A stretch of DNA of 64,000 nucleotides from RYN-230 sp963844695 (GCA_963844695.1 CAWJPL010000035.1:372001-436000), one strand, 5' to 3'; numbered from the stretch's first letter, positions 26,193-35,132 are shown. The notes: a model not told the origin generated them from the sequence alone. Numbers and translations are program-made.

Positions 26193-26418
26193 GACGCCTC
26201 TCCCCCATCGAGATGTGGTATGTGCGCATTTGCCTCCCCCACTCTGCCGGTAGCAGGGGCCTTTCGCTAGAGCCCTGGCGCCCAAAAGGCGTATTCAATT
26301 CGTAAATGGACATTCTGCGTATTGACCTTGCGCCTACGACCGGCCCCAGCATCCGCTCAGGAGCGGAACCTGCGATCCTGCCGTGAGGCCCGACGTGGGC
26401 AGAACCAGGAGGACTGTC

Positions 26419-26799
26419 ATGCCGCGGCAGATCATCACGACCGCGAACGCACCGCAATCGCCGCTCTACAGCCAGGGGGTCAAGGCCGGACCGCACGTGC
26501 TCGTCTCCGGCATGGCCGGCATCGACCCGGGCACCGGCAGCCTCGCCGGAGACACGATCCAAGATCAGGCACGGCAGGCGCTGACGAATTGCCAGGCCAT
26601 CCTCCAGGCCGCCGGCGCCAGCCTGGACGATGTCCTTGAGGTGGGGGTACTGCTCACCCGCCCCGCCGACTTCGCCGGCCTCAACGAGGAATACGCGCGG
26701 TGGTTCCCGTCCGGGCCACCGACCCGCTACGTGGCCAAACTCGGCGTCGAGCTGCCCGGACTGCTCGTCTCTATCCGGATGACAGCACTCATCACCTGA
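26419..26799 (+). CDS. RidA/YjgF family protein
   Basis: 126 aa, ATG with AGGAGG upstream. The RidA fold is evident: PLYSQGVKAGPHVLVSG, NCQAILQAAGASLDDVLEV and the Arg in PTRYVAKLGVELPG. The Glu of the normal VEIE active-site strand is replaced (LVSIRMTAL), so it may not deaminate enamines like classic RidA and is better seen as a RidA-like subfamily member. Confidence 0.86.
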   Translation: MPRQIITTANAPQSPLYSQGVKAGPHVLVSGMAGIDPGTGSLAGDTIQDQARQALTNCQAILQAAGASLDDVLEVGVLLTRPADFAGLNEEYARWFPSGPPTRYVAKLGVELPGLLVSIRMTALIT

Positions 26800-26898
26800 G
26801 CTGCGCGATCTGGATCAGCACTCTCCTGCGTTGTGCCCCCGGCGCGCCGCCAACGGTCGGTATCGCCCGCTACCTACGCTGTGGGTGAGGTGATGCAT

Positions 26899-27225
26899 AT
26901 GACCGCGCGAACCCGTGACGTCGCCGGACCTGCGGACCCGTTCCTGAGGCGGCCGGATCCGGACCTGCACGCCATCAGGGATGCGCTCCTTCCGGAGGAC
27001 GTAGCCGACTTCGACCAGGAATTCCGGGCCGTCATGGCCGAGGCCACCTCCGCCATGGACCTGACCGTCGTAGCCGCCTTCGTCGAGCGGTGGCGGCGGG
27101 TGGCCCGGTCCGCCGCTGAGCCAGACGGGCATCGCGCGATGCTGGACCGTGCCCGGCGGCTTCTGGCCGGCGAAGACGTGCCAACCGCCTCTTGGCCGCG
27201 AACCCGGTCCACGCTGAACCTCTAA
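26899..27225 (+). CDS. DUF6247 family protein
   Basis: 108 aa from ATG 26899, spaced 8 nt from GGTGAGG; ATG 26893 is an alternative. Conserved features: DPFLRRPDPDLHAIRDALLP, EDVADFDQEFRAVMAE and a Trp/Arg helix VERWRRVARS. DUF6247 proteins often accompany toxin-like genes in actinomycetes. No partner toxin is seen next to it; the following gene is a transposase remnant. Confidence 0.75.
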   Translation: MTARTRDVAGPADPFLRRPDPDLHAIRDALLPEDVADFDQEFRAVMAEATSAMDLTVVAAFVERWRRVARSAAEPDGHRAMLDRARRLLAGEDVPTASWPRTRSTLNL

Positions 27226-27231
27226 CGATTC

Positions 27232-27489
27232 TTAACCGTCGGGGTTACTGAAGGGTGTGAGGTCCAGGCGGGTACTGGCCAGGAACCCGTCGAGGAGGCC
27301 GGGCCGGTACTGCATCCGCTTGAGCCGGGTCTTCACCAGGGCGGTGAGCTGGGCGACGTTGCGCTTGGCGAGGTTGGCCAGGGATCTTTTCAGATGCGAC
27401 CACACCAGCTCGACTGGATTCAGCTCATGGGCATAGGGCGGGAGCTGGTAGACCGTCAGCCAGTCCCGCGCCGCGATCAGCTCCTTCAT
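27232..27489 (-). mobile_element. IS630-family transposase C-terminal remnant
   Basis: 85 codons of a DDE transposase end: LPPYAHELNPVELVWSHLKR, containing the third catalytic acid in LNPVE, then the C-terminal helix and a stop. The N-terminal two thirds and the first two catalytic acids are missing. It abuts, at 27490, the truncated DUF5753 gene on the opposite strand, so insertion followed by deletion probably removed the head of that gene. Terminal inverted repeats were not found. Confidence 0.82.
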
Positions 27490-27847
27490 GGCGGCGCTGT
27501 GGGCGATCATGGACGAGGAAGCGCTGCGGCGCCGAGTTGACGGCGCAACCATCATGCGCGACCAGCTCGACCATCTCATCGAGGTGTCCCGCAGCCCCAA
27601 GGTCAAGGTGCTGGTGGTGCCGGCCTCGGCGGGCGCACACGTCGGCCTGTCTGGTGCCTTCGTCATCGCCGAGTTCCGGGAGGGACCGGACGTGGTGTAC
27701 CTGGACACTGCGGCTCAGGGGCAGATCGCGGACCACCCGGACATCGTGAAAGCGTGCGCCCAGGTCTTCGATACCCTGCGGGCAGAGGCCCTGCCTCCGC
27801 GAGCCTCGCTCGACCTGATCGCTGAGGTGAGAGACACATGGACCTGA
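27490..27847 (+). pseudogene. truncated XRE regulator, DUF5753 domain only
   Basis: About 119 residues in frame, starting at the IS630 junction with LWAIMDEEALRRRVDG and continuing with VLVVPASAGAHVGLSGAFVI and DVVYLDTAAQGQIA. This is the C-terminal ligand-like domain of actinobacterial XRE-DUF5753 regulators; the HTH and the first half of DUF5753 are lost. Its end overlaps the start of the DUF397 gene by 10 nt, the usual arrangement of such pairs. Confidence 0.85.
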
Positions 27848-28044
27848 GCCGCGCCGTCTGGCGCAAGGCATCGGCCAGCGGGAATGGGAACTGCGTGGAG
27901 GTCGCGGTCAACCTGCCCGGCATGGTCGCCGTGCGTGACTCCAAGGACCCGCACGGCCCCGCGCTGACCTTCACCCCCGCCGACTGGCACGCGTTCGCGG
28001 CCGGCGTCCGCGGCGGCGGCACCGGGCCGGCCGCACTCCGCTAG
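27838..28044 (+). CDS. DUF397 family protein
   Basis: 68 aa. AVWRKASASGNGNCVEVAV and VAVRDSKDPHGPALTFT are the DUF397 signature. These small proteins are partners of XRE-DUF5753 regulators. The partner here is truncated, so this gene is likely an orphan. Confidence 0.92.
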   Translation: MDLSRAVWRKASASGNGNCVEVAVNLPGMVAVRDSKDPHGPALTFTPADWHAFAAGVRGGGTGPAALR

Positions 28045-28238
28045 CCGTCCACACCGCGGGTCGCCGAGCACCAGGACCCGGAACTCTGCACTGTTCACTC
28101 CTGTATTACCGCGGCGCTACCTCCTTGCGCTTACATCGCCCGGGGGACTCTCACCCCGAGCGTGAGTCCCCTCAGCCGCACCCATGGCCACGGGCCGATG
28201 GCCCGCAGCCTTCCGCTCCAGGTGCTAGGAGGTCAGGT

Positions 28239-29705
28239 ATGGCGATAGAGGTGACCCGGCGTCAGCTGATGGCGTCGGCGGGGGGCGCGGTGCTCGCGTC
28301 CTTCGCCCTTCCCCCCAGCCTGCGCAAGGTCCTCGAGGGCGCGCCCGCCGCGCTCGACCGCTGGGACCAGCCCAGGCCCATGTCTGAGATCGAGCACGTC
28401 GTCGTGCTCATGCAGGAGAACCGTTCCTTCGACCATTACTTCGGGTCCATGCCCGGCGTCCGCGGCTTCGCCGACCCGGCCGTGAACAGGAGCCGTTTCT
28501 TCCAGGCGGACGCGACCAACCCGGACAAGTACCTGCTCCCCTTCCACGTCGACACGCACAGCACGGCCGCCCAGTCGCTTCCCTCCACCAGCCACAGCTG
28601 GGGACCACAGCACGCGTGCTGGAACAACGGGAAGATGAACGGGTTCGTGACCGCGCACCTCGCGTCCGACGGCGTCGCCGGGCAGTACACGATGGCGTAC
28701 TACCAGCGCAACGACATCCCGTTCCACTGGGCTCTCGCCGACGCGTTCACCGTCTGCGACGGCTACCACTGCTCGATGATGGGCCCGACCTGGCCCAACC
28801 GGCTCTACCTGATGACCGGCATGGTCAACCCCACGGGCGCGAACGGCGGCCCGGTCACCTCGAACGAGGTGCCGCCCGAGGGCTTCTCCTGGAAGACGTA
28901 CCCGGAGATGCTGACCCAGGCCGGCGTCTCCTGGAAGGTGTACCAGGAGAACGACAACTACGGCATGCACGTGCTGGACTACTTCGACCAGTACCAGGCC
29001 GCACCGACCTCGTCACCCCTGTACCAGAACGCCATGCGCTTCTACCAGGCGGGCCAGTTCGAGTACGACGCCATGCACGACCGGCTGCCCACGGTGTCCT
29101 GGATCATCCCGACGTCCTACCAGTCGGAACATCCCGACTTCATGCCGGCCGCCGGCGCCGACTACGTGGCGAGCAAGGTCAACGCCATCGCGGCCAACCC
29201 GGAGGTCTGGGCCAAGACCGTCTTCATCCTTATCTACGACGAGAACGACGGGTACTTCGACCACGTGACGCCGCCCACCCCGCCGAAGGGCACGCCCGGC
29301 GAGTTCATCACCGTGGACAAGGTCAGCGACCCGATCGGCCTCGGCTTCCGGGTGCCCTGCATCATCGTGTCCCCGTGGACGGTCGGCGGCTACGTCTGCC
29401 ACGACACGTTCGACCACACGTCCGTCATCCGGCTGCTGGAAAAGGTCACCGGCGTGGTCAACCCCAACATCAGCGCCTGGCGGCGGAAGACGGTCGGCGA
29501 CTTCAGCGCGGCCCTGGGCGCCGTCCCGAGCCGGCGCTTCCCCCGGCTCCCGGCCACGACCCGGGAACTGGAGCGGGCTGAGGCGCAGGTCCGGGAGTTC
29601 GCGCTGCCGGCCATTCCCGGAAAGGACCAGCATTTCCCGGTCCAGCCGCGCGGGCGCAAACCGGTGCGGAACACGACGGCCACGACAGCTGTGATGGGAG
29701 CGTGA
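28239..29705 (+). CDS. secreted phospholipase C/phosphoesterase family protein
   Basis: 488 aa from ATG 28239 with AGGAGG. The Tat-type leader VTRRQLMASAGGAVLASFAL is followed by the PF04185 core: VVVLMQENRSFDHYFGSMPG, DENDGYFDHVTPP and CHDTFDHTSVIRLLE. The enzymes cleave phospholipids or other phosphoesters outside the cell. The C-terminal 60 residues are basic. The stop overlaps the GTG of the beta-propeller gene, suggesting that the two secreted proteins work together. Confidence 0.92.
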   Translation: MAIEVTRRQLMASAGGAVLASFALPPSLRKVLEGAPAALDRWDQPRPMSEIEHVVVLMQENRSFDHYFGSMPGVRGFADPAVNRSRFFQADATNPDKYLLPFHVDTHSTAAQSLPSTSHSWGPQHACWNNGKMNGFVTAHLASDGVAGQYTMAYYQRNDIPFHWALADAFTVCDGYHCSMMGPTWPNRLYLMTGMVNPTGANGGPVTSNEVPPEGFSWKTYPEMLTQAGVSWKVYQENDNYGMHVLDYFDQYQAAPTSSPLYQNAMRFYQAGQFEYDAMHDRLPTVSWIIPTSYQSEHPDFMPAAGADYVASKVNAIAANPEVWAKTVFILIYDENDGYFDHVTPPTPPKGTPGEFITVDKVSDPIGLGFRVPCIIVSPWTVGGYVCHDTFDHTSVIRLLEKVTGVVNPNISAWRRKTVGDFSAALGAVPSRRFPRLPATTRELERAEAQVREFALPAIPGKDQHFPVQPRGRKPVRNTTATTAVMGA

Positions 29706-30895
29706 GAGACATGCTTCGACGTGACCTGTCTGGCGCCACTCCCCACGGCGCCAGCCACCGCCGGACCGTCATCCTCGCCGCCGGCGCAGCCGTCATCCTG
29801 GCGGGCGGGACAGCCGCCGGCCTGGCCGCTGCCCACTCCGGCGCCCGGCACGACAGCCTGACCCGGACCCACCTGATCGCCTCCGCCTGCGGCGGCCCGG
29901 CCGGCGCCGCGTACGTGTCCGACGCGGGCTGGGATGGCTTCTCCGCGATCGACACCGCCACCTGCAAGGTCATCCAGACCTACAACGTGGGTGACCGGCA
30001 GGTACCCGGCGACCCGGGCGACCAGGACTACGACTCCACCAACGAGGGCGTGGCCATTCACGGCAGCACGCTGTACTTCGCCGACGCCGGCAACTCCACG
30101 GTCGCGGTCATCAACACCAAGAAGCTGGACCCGAAGAACTACAACCCGGCGGAGAAACTGATCAACGTCGGCCTCTTCCCCCAGAGCCTGGCCGTCACGC
30201 CCGACGGCAAGCAGGTGTGGTCGGCCGACACCGGCCCGCAGACCTCACCGGCCTCGCCGTCGCGCGTCAGCGTGATCTCCACGGCCAGCGACAAGGTCGT
30301 GGCCAAGCTGCCCCTGTCGGGGACCCCCACCGCGGTCGCCTTCTCCCCGTCCGGGTCGACGGCGTACGTGGCCACCTCGCAGGGGCTGTGGATCTACAGC
30401 ACTCACACCCGCCAGGTGATCAAGGTGATCCACGGCCTCGGCGAGCCACGCAGTGTGGCGGTCTCCCCCGACGGCCAGACGGTCTACGTGACCGCCACCG
30501 ACGCCGGTGCCGTCGCGGTGATCAACGCCGCGAACGACACGGTCACCCGCACGATCAAGGTCGGTGAGCTGCCGTGGCAGGTCATCGTGTCGGCTGACGG
30601 GAAGACCGTGTACGTGGCCAACCCGGACTCCAACTCGGTCTCGGTGATCGACGCCGCGGCCGGCACGGTGAGCCACACCATTACCGTCGCCGGAGACCCC
30701 GAGACCCTGGCCCTGACCCCGAACGGCCAGCAGTTGTGGGTCGGCCAGAACAGCCTCGGCACGGTAGCGGTGCTCGACACGGCCACCGATGCCGTCGTCA
30801 ACGATATCCAGCTCGGCAGCTATGGGCCACAGTCGGGTGACGGCTACGATCCCGCCGGGATCGTCCTCGTCACCACCCCGACACCAGGGTCGTAG
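29702..30895 (+). CDS. secreted YVTN-type beta-propeller protein
   Basis: 397 aa, GTG overlapping the phospholipase stop. A hydrophobic leader (about residues 20-42) with a preceding Arg pair suggests export. At least six repeated blades follow with YVTN/YVAN-like signatures (VYVTATDAGAVAVINAANDT, VYVANPDSNSVSVIDAAAGT). Such propellers act as binding scaffolds or lactonase-like domains; no catalytic residue is evident. Translational coupling makes it a likely partner of the upstream phosphoesterase. Confidence 0.85.
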   Translation: MRDMLRRDLSGATPHGASHRRTVILAAGAAVILAGGTAAGLAAAHSGARHDSLTRTHLIASACGGPAGAAYVSDAGWDGFSAIDTATCKVIQTYNVGDRQVPGDPGDQDYDSTNEGVAIHGSTLYFADAGNSTVAVINTKKLDPKNYNPAEKLINVGLFPQSLAVTPDGKQVWSADTGPQTSPASPSRVSVISTASDKVVAKLPLSGTPTAVAFSPSGSTAYVATSQGLWIYSTHTRQVIKVIHGLGEPRSVAVSPDGQTVYVTATDAGAVAVINAANDTVTRTIKVGELPWQVIVSADGKTVYVANPDSNSVSVIDAAAGTVSHTITVAGDPETLALTPNGQQLWVGQNSLGTVAVLDTATDAVVNDIQLGSYGPQSGDGYDPAGIVLVTTPTPGS

Positions 30896-30925
30896 CTCTG
30901 GCGGCCAGACCAGTAAAGGCATGAC

Positions 30926-30960
30926 CCGAGGGGTGGGTGGCCAGGCCACCCACCCCTCGG
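30926..30960. terminator. 17-bp perfect inverted repeat between convergent genes
   Basis: Positions 30926-30942 and 30944-30960 are exact reverse complements (CCGAGGGGTGGGTGGCC and its partner) around one base. It lies 30 nt after the propeller gene and 15 nt after the end of the convergent ABC permease gene. It is a bidirectional terminator. Confidence 0.8.
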
Positions 30961-30975
30961 CCGTGCTTGCGGCGG

Positions 30976-31755
30976 TCAGGCCGCGGTCCGGTGCCGGAAC
31001 AGCCAGGACGCCGCCGCGAACGACACGGCCAGGATGCCCGCGCACCAGGCGCACGCGATCCACGCCTCGTGGCCGACGGCCGCGCCGGTCGAGGTGTGCC
31101 CCATCCACAGGCCGCGCATGGTTTCCACGATGGGCGTGAACGGCTGGTACCCGGCGAACCCGCGCATCCACGACGGCAGCGTCTGGGCGGGCACGAACGC
31201 CGTGCTCACGTAGGGCAGGAACATGATCACGAACGTGAACGCGTTCGCCGCCTCGACGCTGCCGGCCAGCAGGCCGGCCGCGGCCGCCAGCCAGGACAGG
31301 GCCAGCACGAAGAACACGATCATGGCCGCCGCTGCCACCCAGCCGGCCGGGCCCGCGGTGGGCCGCCAGCCGACCGCCAGGCCCACGCCGATGACCAGGG
31401 CGGTGGCGACGAGGTTGCGGGCCAGGCTGGCCACGACGTGGCCGACCAGGACCAGCGAGCCGCTGATCGGCATGGACCGGAACCGGTCCACGATGCCGTT
31501 GCTCATGTCGGTGGCCACCGCGACCGCGGTGGTGCCCGCGCCGAACCCGGCGCACAGCACGATAAGGCCGGGGACCACGTAGTTGACGTAGGCGCCGCTG
31601 CCGTCGAAGGCGCCGCCGAACACGTACACGAACAGCAGCATCAGCACCACGGGCAGCATCAGCGCGGTGAAGAACGCCTCCGGGTCGCGCAGCGACCGGC
31701 GGACGCAGCGGGTGACCATCACCCGCGAGTCGGTGAGCGCGTAGGCCATGCTCAT
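30976..31755 (-). CDS. ABC-2 type transporter permease (DrrB-like)
   Basis: 259 aa, ATG overlapping the ATPase stop (ATGA). About six membrane helices are present. The ABC-2 family signature GFGAGTTAVAVATDMSNGIVDRFRSMPIS matches DrrB-type daunorubicin-resistance permeases, and FLPYVSTAFVPAQTLPSWMRGF gives the typical last-loop motif. With the ATPase it forms a drug or lipid exporter. Confidence 0.92.
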   Translation of the reverse strand: MSMAYALTDSRVMVTRCVRRSLRDPEAFFTALMLPVVLMLLFVYVFGGAFDGSGAYVNYVVPGLIVLCAGFGAGTTAVAVATDMSNGIVDRFRSMPISGSLVLVGHVVASLARNLVATALVIGVGLAVGWRPTAGPAGWVAAAAMIVFFVLALSWLAAAAGLLAGSVEAANAFTFVIMFLPYVSTAFVPAQTLPSWMRGFAGYQPFTPIVETMRGLWMGHTSTGAAVGHEAWIACAWCAGILAVSFAAASWLFRHRTAA

Positions 31756-32739
31756 CGGGCCATCTCCTTCGGTTCGGCGTGGGCAGCGCTGGCCGCGGCG
31801 CGGCTGCCGGTGACCGCGGCGCCGGCGGCGGTGACAGACAGGAACACGTCGTCCAGGCTGGGGCGGTAGGTGGACACTTTGTCCGCGGGCGCGCCCGCGG
31901 CCTGCAGACGGCCCAGGATCTGGAAGATCTCGCTGGCCGTGCCCTCGGTGGCCACGTCGATGGTGTGCAGCCGGTGGTCGGTGCGCACCGGGTCGAGACC
32001 GCCGAGCGCTCGCTCGTAGTCGGCCCGGCCGGCGAACTGCAGCCGGACGACTTCCGCGCCCAGCCTGCGCCTTGAGCTCGTCAGGCGTGCCCTGGGCCAC
32101 GACCCGGCCGTGGTCGAGCACCGCGACCGTGTCCGCGAGCTGGTCCGCTTCCTCCAGGTACTGCGTGGTCAGCAGGACCGTGACGCCCTCGTCGACCAGG
32201 CGGCGGACCGTGCTCCACGTCTGTTCGCGGCTGCGCGGGTCCAGTCCGGTGGTCGGCTCGTCCAGGAAGACGAGCGGGGGCCGGGCGATCATGCTGATGG
32301 CCAGGTCCAGCCGCCGCCGCATGCCGCCGGAGTATTTGGCGGCCCGGCGGCCGGCCGCGTCGGCCAGGTCGAACTCGGCCAGCAGTTCCGAGGCCCGGGC
32401 CCGGGCCTCCATCCGGGACAGGCGCAGCAGCTGGGCCATCATCTCCAGGTTCTCCCGGCCGGTCAGCTTCTCGTCCACCGCCGCGTACTGCCCGGTGAGG
32501 CTGAACGACTGCTTGACCCCGACCGGGTCGGTGAGCAGGTCGTGCCCGGCGACGGTGGCGGTCCCCGCGTCGGGACGCATCAGGGTGGCCAGGATCTTGA
32601 CCATCGTGGTCTTGCCCGCGCCGTTCGGGCCGAGCAGGGCCAGCACCGATCCGGTCTCGACGGCCAGGTCCACGTGATCCAGGACGGGGTGCCCGCTGAA
32701 GGACTTGCAGATGCCCTTGGCTTCAACTGTGTATGACAT
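31752..32739 (-). pseudogene. ABC transporter ATPase (DrrA-like), one frameshift
   Basis: An intact Walker A (LLGPNGAGKTTMVKIL), ABC signature KYSGGMRRRLDLA and Walker B (PPLVFLDEPTTGLDP) lie in the first 225 codons. The DrrA-type C-terminal domain (VSTYRPSLDDVFLSV) is in a different frame. Removing one base near 32068 joins VAQGTPDELKAQ to AEVVRLQFAGRADYE. The total of 988 nt also fits one extra base. Either a sequence error or a truncated ATPase. The start codon lies inside a palindromic operator at 32729. Confidence 0.85.
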
Positions 32740-32766
32740 ACACTGAACTGTATGTGCCGTACACAG
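32729..32766. promoter_or_regulatory. palindromic operators for the TetR regulator
   Basis: A perfect 15-bp palindrome GTGTATG-A-CATACAC at 32729-32743 covers the start codon of the ABC ATPase, followed by a second, imperfect dyad CTGTATGTGCCGTACACAG at 32748-32766. They share the GTAT/ATAC core. The TetR gene at 32829 is divergent, so this is its likely binding region for repressing the exporter. Confidence 0.7.
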
Positions 32767-32828
32767 TTGTGGTCAAGCGGGTATCCCGACGACTCCGGAA
32801 GTTGGCGGCAGCCCCATAAGGTGGCGGG

Positions 32829-33668
32829 ATGACGGAGGAGACGACGCCTGCTCAGGCCGCCGGGAACGCTGCGGGCGCGGACGCCGTCCGGCCTGCTCAG
32901 AGTGCGTCGTCCCCGCCACTCCCCCCGGGCCTGGACCTGCTCTGGGGCCGCCGCGGCCGGGGCCAGCGCGGCCCGAAGCCCGGCCTGTCCATCGACGCTA
33001 TCGTCGCGGCGGCCATCGGGCTCGCCGACGCCGAAGGCCTCGAGGCCGTCTCCATGGCGCGCGTCGCCGAGCAGCTCGGGTTCACCACCATGTCGCTGTA
33101 CCGGCACGTCAGCAGCAAGGAGGAACTACTCCAGCTGATGTGGAACGCCAGCGCACAGGGGGCCGAGGACATCGTGCTGACCGGGGACGACTGGCGGTCG
33201 CGGTTGCGGATGTGGGCCACGATCCAGCGCGAGATGATGGACCGGCATCCGTGGATCACCCAGATGCCGATGGCCGCGCCACCCATGGCGCCCAACTCGC
33301 TGACGTTCGTGGAGCGCGGGCTGGAGGCGATGGACGGGAGCGGCCTGGCCGACGCGGACAAGCTCCGGGTCATCGGGCTGATCAGCTCCTACGCGCTCAA
33401 CGAAGCCCGGATGGCCCACGACGCGGCCCGCGCCGCCCGGCAGGCGCAGGCCGCGGCGGCCGCGGGTGCGCCCCAGCCCGTCTGGACCTGGGAAGGGCTG
33501 GTGCGCGAGGTGGCGGACGAGCAGACTTACCCCCGGCTGCACCGTCTGGCCTGGTCGGGCAGCATCGGGCAAGACCCGTCCGGCTGGGACGAGAAGGAGG
33601 AGTTCAGCTTCGGCCTGGACCGCATCCTCGACGGCGTCGAGGTCCTGATCAGGACGACTGAGCCGTAG
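32829..33668 (+). CDS. TetR family regulator of the ABC exporter
   Basis: 279 aa. The N-terminal 50 residues are disordered (Pro/Ala-rich). The TetR HTH then reads DAIVAAAIGLADAEGLEAVS, MARVAEQLGFTTMSLYRHVS and SKEELLQLM. A helical C-terminal ligand domain follows, with WITQMPMAAPPMAPNSLTFVE, as in TetR_C_1 proteins. It is divergent from the DrrAB-like genes, and the palindromes in the 89-nt gap are the likely operators. The 3' end overlaps the convergent membrane gene by 20 nt. Confidence 0.9.
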   Translation: MTEETTPAQAAGNAAGADAVRPAQSASSPPLPPGLDLLWGRRGRGQRGPKPGLSIDAIVAAAIGLADAEGLEAVSMARVAEQLGFTTMSLYRHVSSKEELLQLMWNASAQGAEDIVLTGDDWRSRLRMWATIQREMMDRHPWITQMPMAAPPMAPNSLTFVERGLEAMDGSGLADADKLRVIGLISSYALNEARMAHDAARAARQAQAAAAAGAPQPVWTWEGLVREVADEQTYPRLHRLAWSGSIGQDPSGWDEKEEFSFGLDRILDGVEVLIRTTEP

Positions 33669-34167
33669 ACCCGCCTGACTTGCGTCTCATGAGGTACTGG
33701 AGGACGGCCTCGCCGCACACGACCCCGGCCGCGAGTACCGGAATATGCATCAGCCACCACCCGGCGGTGTCAGCTTTCCAGTCGTAGGTAACCAGCGGGA
33801 TGGTGGCCGCGAAGCCGAGCAGGTAGTTGCGCCTTTCGCGGTCAGCCTCGGGCGTGGCTGGCGTGCCGCGGGTCCGGGACCAGATCCAGGTACACAGGTA
33901 CAGGGTCATGGTGGCGAGCAGGGGAACCTGCGGTAGCCACCATCCGGGCGTGCCCGGTGGCCACCGATACCCGAGCAGCGATACCCCGATCACGACTAAC
34001 GGCAGGAAAGCGCGCAGGTCTGACCAGGCTTCAGCGAAGGGCACGGCCCGGCCATGCCGCTGGTTCCTGGCGTGGCGGCCCGCCTCCAGCGAGATCAGCG
34101 TGACCACGACGGCCACCGCCCCGGTAGCAATGAGGATCCAGGCCAGGACCTCGATGAACACGGACAT
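33649..34167 (-). CDS. small polytopic membrane protein of unknown function
   Basis: 172 aa with about four hydrophobic helices: IEVLAWILIATGAVAVVVT, LPLVVIGVSLLGY, a Trp-rich segment, LLGFAATIPLVTY and HIPVLAAGVVCGEAVL. A positively charged loop holds the Arg/Glu residues between helices 3 and 4. No family recognised. Its 3' end overlaps the TetR gene by 20 nt. Confidence 0.7.
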   Translation of the reverse strand: MSVFIEVLAWILIATGAVAVVVTLISLEAGRHARNQRHGRAVPFAEAWSDLRAFLPLVVIGVSLLGYRWPPGTPGWWLPQVPLLATMTLYLCTWIWSRTRGTPATPEADRERRNYLLGFAATIPLVTYDWKADTAGWWLMHIPVLAAGVVCGEAVLQYLMRRKSGGSTAQSS

Positions 34168-34325
34168 CGCCGCTCCCCGCCGTCATCAGCCTCAAGAAGG
34201 CCTGCTAAGAGTTTACGGCTGGCAGATCAGGAAGCACCGGGCCGGACCGCGAGGTGGACCTGGGCGCACTTGGAGAAGGCCGCGACCGGGCGGCTGCGGT
34301 CGCCAGCCCGAGTCGAGCCAGCGAA

Positions 34326-34847
34326 TCAACCGGACAGGGCAGTTACCGTGCGCGGCCGTCCCGGCTTGCGCTCCCAGCGCCGGCCAAACGCGACGACCGC
34401 GTCGCGCAGCCACAGCTTCCCGGTCCGGAGCTCGTAAGCAGCTTCGGGAAATCGGGGATTGGCCGCGGCCAGCTCGTGGACCCGCTGGGCCGACACCCCC
34501 AGGATCTCCGCTGCCTCGGGAGCAGAGACCAGCGCAGGGAGCGTCGGCCGTTCGTTCTCGGCATCGAGTACGTCCTGGCGGAGAGCCTCCAGGCGGACGA
34601 CCGGCCAACCGGGCAACCCGGCCTCGGCCGCCCGGGCCTCGATAAGCGCCCCGCCCATATCCGCCGCCGATCGGGCCTGATCGGCCTGCACACTGACGGT
34701 GGCGCTCCAAGCAGAGCCGCCCATTGAGACAACTCCATCGTGCCCGGCCAGCAGGTCCATGAGCCGGTCCCCGGCTATGTCCAACTCCGCCTCGCTGACC
34801 AGGCTCTCGGGCGCACGAGTGGCCAGATGGACACTGAACCAGTCCAC
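34326..34847 (-). CDS. HTH_17/excisionase-like DNA-binding protein paired with a HicA-like gene
   Basis: 173 aa from GTG 34847, preceded by GAGGAGG; a longer frame starts at 34880. The N-terminal half (residues 1-95) is an unrecognised alpha/beta region. Residues about 110-160 form a winged-helix/excisionase domain: LVSAPEAAEILGVSAQRVHE, then FPEAAYELRTGKLWLRDAV. It begins 4 nt after the stop of the upstream HicA-like gene, so it is the second gene of a two-gene operon, plausibly the antidote or regulator. Confidence 0.72.
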   Translation of the reverse strand: MDWFSVHLATRAPESLVSEAELDIAGDRLMDLLAGHDGVVSMGGSAWSATVSVQADQARSAADMGGALIEARAAEAGLPGWPVVRLEALRQDVLDAENERPTLPALVSAPEAAEILGVSAQRVHELAAANPRFPEAAYELRTGKLWLRDAVVAFGRRWERKPGRPRTVTALSG

Positions 34848-34851
34848 GTTC

Positions 34852-35097
34852 TTACCTCCTCGCGGGTGGCCAGTGACCACCCTTGCGCCGGATATCCGCT
34901 AGCCAGTTACTGAAGGTTCGCTGCGAGCTTGGAGTCTTGGGGACTTTAATCGGCGGGTGCACAGGGTCGGCCGGGCGGAGTTGCGGGTAACCACCGCCCC
35001 GGGGTTTCTGGTATGTCCAGCCCTGGCTGTCGATCAGGTAGGTGATGACTTCGCGGTAGTCCTTCGGGACCTCACGGCCGGGCCGGCCAGATAACAC
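34852..35097 (-). CDS. HicA-like small protein (possible toxin)
   Basis: 81 aa from GTG 35097; longer frames run through a repeat-bearing region and are unlikely. The sequence DYREVITYLIDSQGWTYQK, then GGGYPQLRPADPVHPPIKVP, then TPSSQRTFSNWLADIRRKGG follows the HicA layout (dsRBD-like fold ending in VPxTPSxxRT). The catalytic His of HicA mRNA interferases is not at the usual spot. Start uncertain. Confidence 0.6.
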   Translation of the reverse strand: MLSGRPGREVPKDYREVITYLIDSQGWTYQKPRGGGYPQLRPADPVHPPIKVPKTPSSQRTFSNWLADIRRKGGHWPPARR

Positions 35098-35102
35098 GAT
35101 AC

Positions 35103-35132
35103 CTTTTCCCTTGTTAGATCTCAAGGAATATG
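35103..35132. repeat. 30-bp motif at the left edge of duplication copy A
   Basis: CTTTTCCCTTGTTAGATCTC, continuing AAGGAATATG, matches 37885-37914 at 28 of 30 positions. It is AT-richer than its surroundings and contains a CTTG...CAAG dyad. In copy A it is separated from the homologous block by 97 nt that are absent in copy B. Confidence 0.8.
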
